This document shows, piece by piece, positions 45,346 through 53,967 of a DNA stretch of 64,000 nucleotides. The translations under genes and the position numbers were made by a program. Each line of letters begins with the position of its first letter. The stretch's first letter is position 1. This DNA comes from Pseudoclavibacter soli DSM 23366 (lineage in GTDB: Bacteria; Actinomycetota; Actinomycetes; Actinomycetales; Microbacteriaceae): NCBI RefSeq assembly GCF_000423505.1, contig NZ_AUIC01000003.1:372001-436000 (forward strand). The letters run 5' to 3'. The notes beneath the pieces were generated by a model. The model had not been told where the DNA came from. It saw only the letters and a list, made by a program, of their open reading frames with translations, and did no database searches.

Positions 45346-46212
45346 CTATTCGCTGACCGCCGCTGCCGCACGAGCAGCTCGAGCAGCTTGGTGCCTCTTC
45401 TGCACGTTTCGCTGGTACCAGACGAACAGCGGCAGAGTGATGACGAGGTAGAGGAGCCAGGCCCAGAACTGCAGCACGCTCGGCTCGGGAGTGAAGTTGA
45501 AAATGCCGGCCAGCAGCACCGTGTACCACGCACCGTTGGGGAAGATATGCGCGATGTTGAATACGACGTCGTTCACACCGGGCAGCAGGCTGGCCTCTTG
45601 CAGGTCGTGCACGCCGTAGCCCAGCACACCAGCCGCAACGATGATGAGGAACACGCCGGTCCAGAGGAAGAACTTGCCGAGGTCGATAGAGACGAAGCCA
45701 CGGTAGATGAGGATGCCGAGCACAACCGCCACGAGAATGCCGATGACAGCACCGATAGTGCCCCACAGCGCATTGGCCCCCACTCCGGTGAGGCCCCAGA
45801 CGAACAGTGCCGTCTCGACGCCTTCACGACCGGCCGAGATGAAGGCGAGAAAGACCAGCCCACGCCCTGAGCTCTGCAGCGAGCACTCCACCTGCTCGTC
45901 GATATCGTGCTTAATGGTGACCGAGGTTTTGGCCATCCAGAAGATCATCCAAGTGATCAGACCGACTGCGAGAATAGACAGGCCACCCCCCAGTGCCTCT
46001 TGAGCCTGCGTGGTGAGACCGTAGGGCCCCCAGGTCAGCAGCGCGCCGAACCCGAAGGAGAGCACGATGGCCAGCACCGCGCCGATCCAGACTTTGGACA
46101 CCAGCTCGTCGCGCTGCGACTTACGCAGATACGCAATGATGATGCCGAGAACGAGAGCGGCTTCAAGCCCCTCACGCAGGCCAATGAGGAACGTGCCCAC
46201 AAAAATACTCAC
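45346..46212 (-). CDS. efeU: Iron permease EfeU (FTR1 family)
   Basis: The 288-aa inner-membrane permease has seven predicted helices and the two REXXE iron-binding motifs, REGLEAA near 15 and REGVETA near 130. The N-terminal opening MSIFVGTFLIGLREGLEAALVLG is typical. The start is GTG at 46212 with a poor ribosome site. As first gene of the operon it lies downstream of a DtxR-box-like sequence. The C-terminal tail is Ala/Arg-rich (KRHQAARAARAAAA). Confidence 0.95.
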   Translation of the reverse strand: MSIFVGTFLIGLREGLEAALVLGIIIAYLRKSQRDELVSKVWIGAVLAIVLSFGFGALLTWGPYGLTTQAQEALGGGLSILAVGLITWMIFWMAKTSVTIKHDIDEQVECSLQSSGRGLVFLAFISAGREGVETALFVWGLTGVGANALWGTIGAVIGILVAVVLGILIYRGFVSIDLGKFFLWTGVFLIIVAAGVLGYGVHDLQEASLLPGVNDVVFNIAHIFPNGAWYTVLLAGIFNFTPEPSVLQFWAWLLYLVITLPLFVWYQRNVQKRHQAARAARAAAAVSE

Positions 46213-46240
46213 CGAGAGAGTCCATTCGTCTGATGATCGC

Positions 46241-46256
46241 TAAGGTTACCCTTGGC
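46241..46256. promoter_or_regulatory. DtxR/IdeR-type iron box candidate upstream of efeU
   Basis: TAAGGTTACCCTTGGC matches the left and centre of the DtxR consensus (TTAGGTTAGSCTAACCTAA) but its right half is degenerate. It lies 29-44 nt upstream of the efeU start, where iron-dependent repression would be expected. Confidence 0.4.
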
Positions 46257-46346
46257 TGTCTTTCAGAATACGCGATCTGGGCAGGGAATGTCCAACACGC
46301 ACAGCGGCACTGGCTGTCACCCGCACCTGCTCCGCACAGATGGTGC

Positions 46347-46352
46347 GACAAT
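46347..46352 (+). promoter_or_regulatory. -10 hexamer of PIG-L deacetylase gene, leaderless type
   Basis: GACAAT ends 7 nt before the ATG at 46360; no separate ribosome site. Confidence 0.5.
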
Positions 46353-46359
46353 GGAGCCC

Positions 46360-47670
46360 ATGGAATCCGCTCCACGTCGCGTGCTCTTCGTGCACGCCCA
46401 TCCCGACGACGAGACGCTGGTGACCGGCGGCACCATCGCCACCCTCGTCGCTCGCGGCGATGACGTGACGGTGGTCACCGCAACGCGTGGCGAGCGCGGT
46501 GAGGTCATTCCCCAGAGCCTGAAGTACCTTGAGGCAGACCCAGCGGCACTCGCCGCCGCGCGTGAGGCAGAACTCGCCCAAGCCATGGGCCAGCTCGGCG
46601 TCACCGATCATCGCTGGCTCGGCGGTCCGGGCGCGCGCCGTGCCGGCTCATCGTTGCATTCATACAGCGACTCGGGCATGCGCTGGGCCCGCCCCGGAGT
46701 CGCGGCTGCCGCCGCTGATGCACCCGCGAATGCCCTGAGCCTCAGCGACGAACAGCAGGTGGCTGACGACCTGCAGGCCGTGATTCAGCAGGTGCGCCCG
46801 CAGGCCATCGTGACGTACAACGACTTCGGCGGCTACGGACACCCTGACCACGTCGCGGTGCATCGCGCAGCTGCACGTGCATTCGCTGACGCTTGGCGCG
46901 ACGACCAAGCATGGCATCCCACCGCACTGTTCGCCGTCGAGCGCACCCGCGCCCAGGCCAAAGCCGATGCCCGCGTCATTCGTGAACGCACTGACTTCGC
47001 TCCCCTGCCTGGTGGTCGCCGTGTGACTGTCGCCTCGCGCGACATCGACACCACCATCGACGTGCGCGGCACCCGCGATCGAGTGCGCCGCGCTATGCAG
47101 TGCTACCGCACGCAGCTCACACTTGAGGGCGACTGCTATGCACTCTCCAACCACACGGGCGCTCCCATCGCCAGCGCTGAGCGCTACATCGAGATCGGCG
47201 GCCACGCCCAGCCCGTTGACGCTGCCGCCGCACACGACCTGATCGATGGTTGGCAGCTGGCCCGCACACGCCCCGCCCCCACTGGCTGGCGAGCTGCAGC
47301 ACGGCAATGGCTCACCCCAGTGGCACTGGTCGCATTCGGCGCCATCGTGGCGCTGATCACCACCATGAGCCACGGCGCAACATGGTACCCGACCGGTGAG
47401 GCGACCCCGGCCATCCCGTATGGCCTGATCGTGTCGGCTGTGGCCCTGCTCGTCGGCACCCTGGCGGTGCGCGTCGAACTGCCGGGCCGCTGGTCTGGGG
47501 CATGGTTTGCGTTGGGTGCAAGCGTCATGCTCTATGTATTGGCCAGCCCGCGCGCCAGCGGCAGCATTCTGCTCTACCCCAAGACCATCGACTATCTCTG
47601 GCTCTACGGGGGCATCATCGCACTGATTCTGCTGGCTTTCGTGCCCCTGCCACGTGCTTGGCGCGACTGA
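46360..47670 (+). CDS. PIG-L/MshB-like deacetylase with C-terminal membrane segments
   Basis: The 436-aa protein has an N-terminal LmbE/PIG-L zinc deacetylase domain (about 5-290): metal motif HAHPDDE at 14-20 and YGHPDH near 168. This arrangement matches MshB, which deacetylates GlcNAc-inositol in mycothiol synthesis. Unlike MshB (about 300 aa) it continues with three to four hydrophobic helices (about 325-430). The tail makes it a membrane protein with the catalytic domain likely cytoplasmic. It precedes dapC by 35 nt, as mshB lies near dapC in mycobacteria. MshB activity is probable, not proved. Confidence 0.85.
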   Translation: MESAPRRVLFVHAHPDDETLVTGGTIATLVARGDDVTVVTATRGERGEVIPQSLKYLEADPAALAAAREAELAQAMGQLGVTDHRWLGGPGARRAGSSLHSYSDSGMRWARPGVAAAAADAPANALSLSDEQQVADDLQAVIQQVRPQAIVTYNDFGGYGHPDHVAVHRAAARAFADAWRDDQAWHPTALFAVERTRAQAKADARVIRERTDFAPLPGGRRVTVASRDIDTTIDVRGTRDRVRRAMQCYRTQLTLEGDCYALSNHTGAPIASAERYIEIGGHAQPVDAAAAHDLIDGWQLARTRPAPTGWRAAARQWLTPVALVAFGAIVALITTMSHGATWYPTGEATPAIPYGLIVSAVALLVGTLAVRVELPGRWSGAWFALGASVMLYVLASPRASGSILLYPKTIDYLWLYGGIIALILLAFVPLPRAWRD

Positions 47671-47705
47671 TTCACACAGCTCACTCACTTAGAAAGGCAG
47701 CGCAC

Positions 47706-48812
47706 ATGCCCCGCAACCTGATCGCCGAGACCGCCGCATACCCCTGGGGCCAGGTGCAGCCGCTGCGCCGCATCGCGCAGGCCCACCCGCAGGGTGCCAT
47801 CGACTTGTCGATCGGCTCGCCAGTCGACCCTGTGCCCGAGATCATCCAGCGCGCGCTTGCCGAGCATGCCGACACCCCCGGCTACGGCACCGCGGCCGGC
47901 ACACCCGAGCTGCGTCAAGCCATCGCCGACTGGTATGCGCGTCGCCGCCGCGCCTCCATTGATATCGATCAGGTCGCACCGACCATCGGCTCCAAAGAGT
48001 TCATCGCCCAGTTCGCGCTGTGGCTGGGGCTCGGCCCGGCGGATGCGGTGGTACAGCCCGTCGTGCACTACCCGACATACGCGGTGGGCGCCGAGGCCAC
48101 CGGAGCCCAGCTCGTCTCGGCTGACGACCCGGCTCAGTGGCCGCAGAACTCCCGACTGATCTGGCTGAACTCGCCAGGCAACCCCGACGGCGTGGTGCAT
48201 GACGTCGCGCATCTGCGTGCAGCGGTCGCCCGCGCCCGCGAGCTCGGTGCGATCATCGTGCAAGACGAGTGCTATGCCGAACTCGGCTGGGAGGGAACCT
48301 CCGCTGATCACGTGCCGAGCATCCTCGACGACGCAGTGACCGACGGCGACCAGCGCGGCGTGCTGTCGATGTACTCGCTGAGCAAACAGTCAAATCTCGC
48401 CGGTTATCGCACGGCTCTGGTTGCTGGCGACCGCGACCTCGTGCAGGGGCTGGTCAATCTGCGCAAGCAGTTCGGGCTGTCGCTGCCGGTGCCCATTCAG
48501 GCGGCGTTCGCTGTGGCCCTCGGTGACGATACACATGTGGCAGCGCAGCGCGAGGTGTACCGCCAGCGTCGCGAGGTGCTGTTGCCAGCCGCTCGGAAGT
48601 GGGGCCTGCGCATCCCTGACAGTGGCGCGGGGCTGTATTTGTGGGGCACCCGCGACGAAGACGGCTGGGACACGATGCGTGCGCTCGCCGACATCGGCAT
48701 CGTGGGCGGCCCCGGCGCGTTCTACGGTGAGGCCGGGGAGCGTTTTGTGCGACTGTCGCTGACCGCAACCGACGCAGACATCGCCGCTGCCGCTGCGCGA
48801 CTTTCCGCGTGA
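47706..48812 (+). CDS. dapC: Succinyldiaminopimelate aminotransferase
   Basis: DapC converts succinyl-amino-ketopimelate to succinyl-LL-DAP. The 368-aa PLP fold-type I protein has the conserved LNSPGNPDG near 158, the VQDECYAELGW motif near 188 and the PLP lysine in YSLSKQSNLAGYR near 225. ATG 47706 follows AAAGG. The upstream frame to 47502 is inside the deacetylase gene and is rejected. It completes the DapD-DapC-DapE branch in the window. Confidence 0.92.
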   Translation: MPRNLIAETAAYPWGQVQPLRRIAQAHPQGAIDLSIGSPVDPVPEIIQRALAEHADTPGYGTAAGTPELRQAIADWYARRRRASIDIDQVAPTIGSKEFIAQFALWLGLGPADAVVQPVVHYPTYAVGAEATGAQLVSADDPAQWPQNSRLIWLNSPGNPDGVVHDVAHLRAAVARARELGAIIVQDECYAELGWEGTSADHVPSILDDAVTDGDQRGVLSMYSLSKQSNLAGYRTALVAGDRDLVQGLVNLRKQFGLSLPVPIQAAFAVALGDDTHVAAQREVYRQRREVLLPAARKWGLRIPDSGAGLYLWGTRDEDGWDTMRALADIGIVGGPGAFYGEAGERFVRLSLTATDADIAAAAARLSA

Positions 48813-48886
48813 TTCCGGGGCCCACTGTCAGGGGTCTCCAACACGTGCCGGACAAAGTTGTATTCGATTTCGCGCCATGCCAATTG

Positions 48887-48903
48887 ACTCGTAGGATACG
48901 AGT
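48887..48903. promoter_or_regulatory. 17-bp perfect dyad upstream of gltA
   Basis: ACTCGTA-GGA-TACGAGT is an exact 7-3-7 inverted repeat 51 nt before the gltA start. Its size suits a dimeric regulator; citrate synthase genes are heavily regulated in related bacteria. The regulator is unknown. Confidence 0.5.
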
Positions 48904-48953
48904 ACCGTGCTACAACGCTGTGACGGAGTCACACGCAGTAAGGGAGACAAGCA

Positions 48954-50240
48954 GTGACTGATCAGAACCAGACCGTGAAGTTGATCACGCCCAATGGCGA
49001 ATCAGAATTTCCGATTCTCGAGTCGACCCAAGGCAACAATGCGATCGATTTCACGAAGCTGACCAAGCAGACGGGGCTCACCTCGTTCGACCCTGGGTAC
49101 GTAAACACTGTGTCGACCACCTCGAAGGTCACCTTCATCGACGGTGACGAGGGCATCCTGCGCTACCGCGGCTACCCCATTGAGCAGCTCGCCGAGCACT
49201 CCTCGTTTCTCAAGGTCGCTTGGCTGCTGATCTACGGCGAGCTGCCGAGCGCCGACGAGCTGGCAGACTTCGAATACCGCATTCTGCACCACAACATGAT
49301 CAACGAAGACTTCAAGCGCTACTTCGATGTCTTCCCCAAAGAGGCACACCCCATGTCGGTGCTCGCCAGTGCCGTCAGCGCACTGTCGACTTTCTACCAA
49401 GATTCACTCGACCCCTTCGATCACGAGCAGGTCGAGATCTCGACGATCCGTCTGCTGGGCAAGTTCCCGGTGCTCGCTGCCTACGCGCTCAAGCGCAGCT
49501 TGGGCCAGCCGCTGCAGTACCCCGACAACAACCTCGGCTATGTCGACAACTTCCTGCGCCTGACGTTCGGCATGCCCACCGAAGACTACGATGTGAACCC
49601 GGTGGTGAGCAAAGCCCTCGAGCGTCTGCTCATTCTGCACGAAGATCACGAGCAGAACGCCTCGACGTCGACGGTGCGTTTGGTCGGCTCCACTCAGGCC
49701 AACCTGTTCGCGAGCATCTCGTCGGGCATCAACGCACTGTTCGGCCCGCTGCACGGCGGCGCCAACGAGGCTGTGCTGCACATGCTGCAGCAGATCAACG
49801 ATGAGGGGCTGAGCATCCCCGACTTCGTCGAGAAGGTCAAGAACAAAGAGGCCGGCATCCGCCTGATGGGCTTCGGCCACCGCGTCTACAAGAACTACGA
49901 CCCGCGCGCCAAGATCGTCAAGGCCACCGCCGAGACCGTGCTCAACGAGCTGGGCGTGCACGACCCGCTGCTCGATCTGGCCATGCAGCTCGAAGAGGTC
50001 GCCCTCAACGACGACTACTTCCAGTCACGTCGCCTCTACCCCAACGTCGACTTCTACACCGGTGTCATCTACAAGGCGATGGGCTTCCCCACCAAGTTCT
50101 TCACCGTGCTGTTCGCGATCGGCCGCCTGCCCGGCTGGATCGCTCAGTGGCGTGAGCAGAACGACGACCCGACCACCAAGATTGGGCGCCCCCACCAGCT
50201 CTACCTCGGCGAGACTGAGCGCAACTACCCCACCAAGTAG
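48954..50240 (+). CDS. gltA: Citrate synthase
   Basis: GltA starts the TCA cycle by condensing oxaloacetate and acetyl-CoA. The 428-aa type II enzyme has the catalytic His in GPLHGGANEAV near 265, the second His in GFGHRVYKNYDPR near 305 and the catalytic Asp in VDFYTGVIY near 365. The N-terminal beta-rich extension (about 1-55, ending GDEGILRYRG) is that of the NADH-sensitive/actinobacterial type. The start is GTG at 48954 with GGGAG 8 nt upstream. A strong hairpin follows the stop. Confidence 0.97.
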   Translation: MTDQNQTVKLITPNGESEFPILESTQGNNAIDFTKLTKQTGLTSFDPGYVNTVSTTSKVTFIDGDEGILRYRGYPIEQLAEHSSFLKVAWLLIYGELPSADELADFEYRILHHNMINEDFKRYFDVFPKEAHPMSVLASAVSALSTFYQDSLDPFDHEQVEISTIRLLGKFPVLAAYALKRSLGQPLQYPDNNLGYVDNFLRLTFGMPTEDYDVNPVVSKALERLLILHEDHEQNASTSTVRLVGSTQANLFASISSGINALFGPLHGGANEAVLHMLQQINDEGLSIPDFVEKVKNKEAGIRLMGFGHRVYKNYDPRAKIVKATAETVLNELGVHDPLLDLAMQLEEVALNDDYFQSRRLYPNVDFYTGVIYKAMGFPTKFFTVLFAIGRLPGWIAQWREQNDDPTTKIGRPHQLYLGETERNYPTK

Positions 50241-50260
50241 TCGCTCACCAACGTCGTTGC

Positions 50261-50292
50261 GAAGGGCCCGAGTCGTGAGACTCGGGCCCTTC
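50261..50292 (+). terminator. gltA terminator hairpin
   Basis: GAAGGGCCCGAGTC and its exact complement with a GTGA loop form a 14-bp stem 20 nt after the gltA stop. The following bases are T-rich only weakly. Confidence 0.75.
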
Positions 50293-50329
50293 GTCGTCTC
50301 GCCAGAGGTGCGCCGACACCTGTTGCTTC

Positions 50330-50346
50330 ATACCCCATCGGGGTAT
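50330..50346. promoter_or_regulatory. CsoR-like copper operator
   Basis: ATACCCC-ATC-GGGGTAT is a perfect 17-bp dyad that matches the G/C-tract form of Cu(I)-sensor CsoR operators. It lies between TTGC-type -35 sequence and TATATT (50344-50349), so binding would block the promoter of the HMA gene 39 nt downstream. Confidence 0.65.
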
Positions 50347-50384
50347 ATTCTCAGAGCTGTACCCCAACGAGAGGACACACAGAC

Positions 50385-50750
50385 ATGTCACTTCTGAATC
50401 AAGATCTCGGCCTCACCGACATCAGCGCCGAAGGGGGCTGCTGCAGCGGCGGCAGCTGCGCCTGTGGTGGCCACGACGAGGCCCCGGCACCGGCGCACCA
50501 GACGGCAGCGGCGCACGGGCACGAAGAGCCCACCATCACCTACAGCGTGTCGGGCATGACCTGCGAGCACTGCGTGCGTGCGGTGACCAAAGAGGTCTCG
50601 GCCATCCCTGGTATCGCAGGGCTGAGCATCGACCTGCAGCCGGAGGGGCTTTCGACGTTGAACGTCACCGGCGCCAGCGTCACCCCTGCGGCTGTGCGTG
50701 CTGCTGTCGAAGAGGCTGGCTACGAGCTGGCGTTTCCCTCGCGCGGCTGA
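50385..50750 (+). CDS. Heavy-metal-associated (copper chaperone-like) protein
   Basis: The 121-aa protein has a CopZ-type HMA domain at about 50-118, with the metal motif GMTCEHC (Cys60, Cys63). Ahead of it is a Cys/His cluster, GGCCSGGSCACGGH (17-30), and a His-rich linker, so it probably binds more than one metal ion. No transporter or CsoR gene adjoins it. The CsoR-like operator upstream implies copper induction. The ATG at 50385 has GAGAGG upstream. Whether it is a chaperone or a storage protein is open. Confidence 0.88.
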   Translation: MSLLNQDLGLTDISAEGGCCSGGSCACGGHDEAPAPAHQTAAAHGHEEPTITYSVSGMTCEHCVRAVTKEVSAIPGIAGLSIDLQPEGLSTLNVTGASVTPAAVRAAVEEAGYELAFPSRG

Positions 50751-50765
50751 GGGCCTTTAGCTCAC

Positions 50766-50812
50766 AAAAAGAGCGGGTGCCTGCTGACCGAAGAGGTCGC
50801 AGGCCCCCGCTC
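50766..50812 (-). terminator. Intrinsic terminator of typA
   Basis: Arms GAGCGGG, GCCTGC and GACC pair with their complements across a short loop (about 17 bp in all). On the minus strand the stem is followed by TTTTT (50766-50770), a complete intrinsic terminator 15 nt after the typA stop. Confidence 0.85.
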
Positions 50813-50826
50813 TGAGCGTCAGGCGC

Positions 50827-52734
50827 TCACTTGCTGGCGTTGCGGCGGCGCGAGGCCTCTTTCGCACGCTCGTTGGCATCGAGGCTGACCTTGCGGATGC
50901 GGATGGCCTCGGGAGTCACCTCAACGCACTCGTCTTCACGGGCGAACTCGAGGCACTCCTCGAGGGTGAGCTCGCGGCTCGGTGTCATCGATTCGAAGGT
51001 GTCGGCTGTGGCCGAGCGCATGTTCGTGAGCTTCTTCTCTTTGGTGATGTTCACGTCCATGTCTTCGGCACGTGAGTTCTCGCCAACGACCATGCCCTCG
51101 TAAACCTCTTCGGTGGGCTTGACGAAGAACGACATGCGCTCCTGCAGGTTGGTGATGGCGAACGGCGTCACCACACCGGCGCGGTCGGCCACGATCGAGC
51201 CGTTGGTGCGCGTGCTGATCTCACCAGCCCAGGGCTCGTAGCCTGCGGCCAGCGTGTTGGCGATGCCGGTGCCCTTGGTGTCGGTCAAAAACTGCGTGCG
51301 GAAACCGATCAGGCCGCGCGAGGGCACCACGAACTCCATGCGCACCCAGCCGGTGCCGTGGTTCGACATGCTCTCCATGCGCCCCTTGCGAGCGGCAAGC
51401 AGCTGGGTGACGGCGCCGAGATGCTCTTCAGGCACGTCGATGGTCAGCTGCTCGGTGGGCTCGTAGGTCTTGCCGTCGATCTCTTTGGTGACCACCTGTG
51501 GCTTGCCCACAGTGAGTTCGTAGCCTTCGCGACGCATCTCTTCGATGAGGATGGCCAGTGCCAGTTCACCGCGGCCCTGCACCTCCCAGGTATCGGGGCG
51601 ATCGGTCGGCAGCACCTTGATCGAGACGTTACCGATGAGCTCGCGCTCCAAACGCTCTTTGACCAGACGCGCGGTGACCTTTGCGCCCTTGACGCGGCCG
51701 GCCAGCGGCGAGGTGTTGATGCCGACGGTCATCGAGATCGAGGGGTCGTCGACGGTGATCGGCGGCAGAGGGCGCGGATCTTCGGGGTCGGTCACGGTTT
51801 CGCCGATGGTGATGTCAGGGATGCCCGCGATAGCCACGATCTCACCGGGGCCAGCGCTCTCGCCGGGCACACGGGTGAGCGCCTTGGTCTTGAGGAGCTC
51901 AGTGATCTTGACGTTTTCCTGGGTGCCGTCAGTACGGATCAGCGCAACCTGCTGGCCCTTCTTGAGCGTGCCGCTGAAGATGCGCAGCAGCGCCAGACGA
52001 CCGAGGAACGGCGAGGCGTCGAGGTTGGTGACATGAGCCTGCAGCGGTGCTGCGTCGTCGTAGGTGGGGGCCGGAACGTGCTTCATGATGGCCTCGAACA
52101 GCGGTTCGAGATCTTCGGAGTCGGGCAGCTCGCCGTCAGCGGGCTTGTTCCAGCTGGCGCGACCGGCGCGGCCGGATGCGTAGATGACTGGCACGTCGAG
52201 CAGTGCATCTTCGTCGAGATCGGGCACCTCATCGGCCAAGTCGCCAGCCAGGCCGAGCAGCAGGTCTTGGCTCTCTTCGACGACCTCGTCGATGCGCGCA
52301 TCGGGGCGGTCGGTCTTGTTGACCAGCAGGATGACCGGCAGCTTTGCTGCCAGCGCCTTGCGCAGCACGAAACGGGTCTGGGGCAGCGGCCCCTCTGACG
52401 CGTCGACCAGCAGCACCACGCCGTCGACCATCGACAGGCCACGCTCGACCTCGCCGCCGAAGTCGGCGTGCCCGGGGGTGTCGATCACGTTGATGGTGAT
52501 GTCTTTGCCCTCGCTTGCGGGGCCGTTGTAGAAGATCGTGGTGTTCTTCGCGAGAATGGTGATGCCCTTCTCGCGCTCCAGATCGTTGGAGTCCATCACG
52601 CGCTCCTCGACCTCGGCGTGCGAATCGAAGGAGTGCGTCTGCTTGAGCATGGCATCGACCAGTGTGGTCTTGCCGTGGTCGACGTGTGCCACGATTGCGA
52701 CATTGCGAAGGTCATCGCGCGAAACTAGAGCCAT
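50827..52734 (-). CDS. typA: Ribosome-associated GTPase TypA/BipA
   Basis: The 635-aa translational GTPase has G1 [10 protein letters not shown] near 16, G3 DTPGHADF near 83, G4 NKTDRPDA near 138, then EF-G-like domains II, III and V and the TypA-specific C-terminal domain (about 480-600). It assists ribosome assembly and stress or cold adaptation. The ATG at 52734 begins [17 protein letters not shown]; the longer frame to 52830 is unsupported. An ordinary terminator follows. Confidence 0.96.
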   Translation of the reverse strand: MALVSRDDLRNVAIVAHVDHGKTTLVDAMLKQTHSFDSHAEVEERVMDSNDLEREKGITILAKNTTIFYNGPASEGKDITINVIDTPGHADFGGEVERGLSMVDGVVLLVDASEGPLPQTRFVLRKALAAKLPVILLVNKTDRPDARIDEVVEESQDLLLGLAGDLADEVPDLDEDALLDVPVIYASGRAGRASWNKPADGELPDSEDLEPLFEAIMKHVPAPTYDDAAPLQAHVTNLDASPFLGRLALLRIFSGTLKKGQQVALIRTDGTQENVKITELLKTKALTRVPGESAGPGEIVAIAGIPDITIGETVTDPEDPRPLPPITVDDPSISMTVGINTSPLAGRVKGAKVTARLVKERLERELIGNVSIKVLPTDRPDTWEVQGRGELALAILIEEMRREGYELTVGKPQVVTKEIDGKTYEPTEQLTIDVPEEHLGAVTQLLAARKGRMESMSNHGTGWVRMEFVVPSRGLIGFRTQFLTDTKGTGIANTLAAGYEPWAGEISTRTNGSIVADRAGVVTPFAITNLQERMSFFVKPTEEVYEGMVVGENSRAEDMDVNITKEKKLTNMRSATADTFESMTPSRELTLEECLEFAREDECVEVTPEAIRIRKVSLDANERAKEASRRRNASK

Positions 52735-52975
52735 CAGGTTCATCCTCAGAGTGTTCGTGCCAGCCGTGGCACATGCATGGATTCGGCGGCGGAACACCGT
52801 CGGGGCCGCTCGAGACAGATCGAGAGCCAATTCATTCTAGTTCAGATGGCTGCCCATGGCGAACAGATGGGGCATAATGCGCATGTTTCTCTGCCCCAGC
52901 GCGCGCACATGGGCGGGTAAGATGTGAGCAGATGTGCCGCCTGAAAGACGGGCGACCGATTCAAGGAGTCTTTGT

Positions 52976-53956
52976 ATGACTGACCAGTCACAGCAGCCCG
53001 ACCGCAACCTCGCGCTTGAGCTCGTGCGCGCCACTGAGGCGGCCGCGATCCGTGCGTCTGCATGGGTAGGCCGCGGGCAGAAGAACGAGGCCGACGGTGC
53101 CGCCGTCAACGCCATGCGCGCTTTCCTGCACACCGTGTCTTTCGATGGCGTGGTGGTGATCGGCGAGGGTGAGAAAGACCAAGCCCCGATGCTCTTCAAC
53201 GGTGAGCATGTGGGCGACGGCACCGGCCCACAGGCCGATATCGCCGTCGATCCGATTGACGGCACCACGCAGACTGCCGCCGGGCGCCCCAACGCGGTGT
53301 CGGTCATCGCCGTGGCTGATCGCGGCAGCATGCTCGACGCCTCGAGCGTGTTCTACTCTGACAAAATCGCTGCCGGCCCCGAGGCCAAGGGCGTGCTGTC
53401 ACTCGACCTCAGCGTCGCCGACAACCTTAAAGAGCTGGCCCGGGTCAAGAACAAGAAGATCGGCGACCTCACCGTCGTCGTGCTCGACCGCCCGCGCCAT
53501 GCCGAATTGATCGACGAGATTCGCACCGCCGGCGCCAAGACCAACCTGATTCTCGACGGCGACGTGGTCGGCGGCATCCTTGCTGCGTCACCGCACTCTG
53601 ACGCCGACCTGTTGCTCGGCCGCGGCGGCAGTCCCGAAGGCGTGATCACTGCTGCAGCGCTCAAGGCGCTCGACGGCTTCTTCGAGGGGCGTCTGGCTCC
53701 GAAAGACGACACTGAGCGCCAGCGCGCGATTGATGCCGGCCTGGGCGACAAGCTCGACCGCATTCTCTCGATCGATGACTTTGTGGCCAGTGACAACACC
53801 TACTTTGTGGGCACCGGCGTCACCGATGGCGTGCTGCTCAAGGGTGTCAAGGGGCCGCGCGAGGGTTACATTCGTACCCACTCGATCGTGCTGCGCTCGA
53901 AGTCGGGCACGATTCGCAACATCGAGGCCGAACACCGCGCCTCCAAGTGGTTCTGA
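52976..53956 (+). CDS. glpX: Fructose-1,6-bisphosphatase class II
   Basis: GlpX is the gluconeogenic FBPase of actinobacteria. The 326-aa protein has the metal and phosphate motifs VIGEGEKDQAPML near 65 and AVDPIDGTTQTA near 92, and the later GRGGSPEGVITAAAL near 220. The ATG at 52976 has AAGGAG 8 nt upstream. It is convergent with rmuC, 11 nt apart. Confidence 0.96.
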   Translation: MTDQSQQPDRNLALELVRATEAAAIRASAWVGRGQKNEADGAAVNAMRAFLHTVSFDGVVVIGEGEKDQAPMLFNGEHVGDGTGPQADIAVDPIDGTTQTAAGRPNAVSVIAVADRGSMLDASSVFYSDKIAAGPEAKGVLSLDLSVADNLKELARVKNKKIGDLTVVVLDRPRHAELIDEIRTAGAKTNLILDGDVVGGILAASPHSDADLLLGRGGSPEGVITAAALKALDGFFEGRLAPKDDTERQRAIDAGLGDKLDRILSIDDFVASDNTYFVGTGVTDGVLLKGVKGPREGYIRTHSIVLRSKSGTIRNIEAEHRASKWF

Positions 53957-53967
53957 GCCTTCGCAGC

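Noticed and set aside
51358-52398. 346-codon frame on the plus strand opposite typA
   Set aside because: It is antisense to a complete typA with all GTPase motifs; it arises from GC-rich codons.
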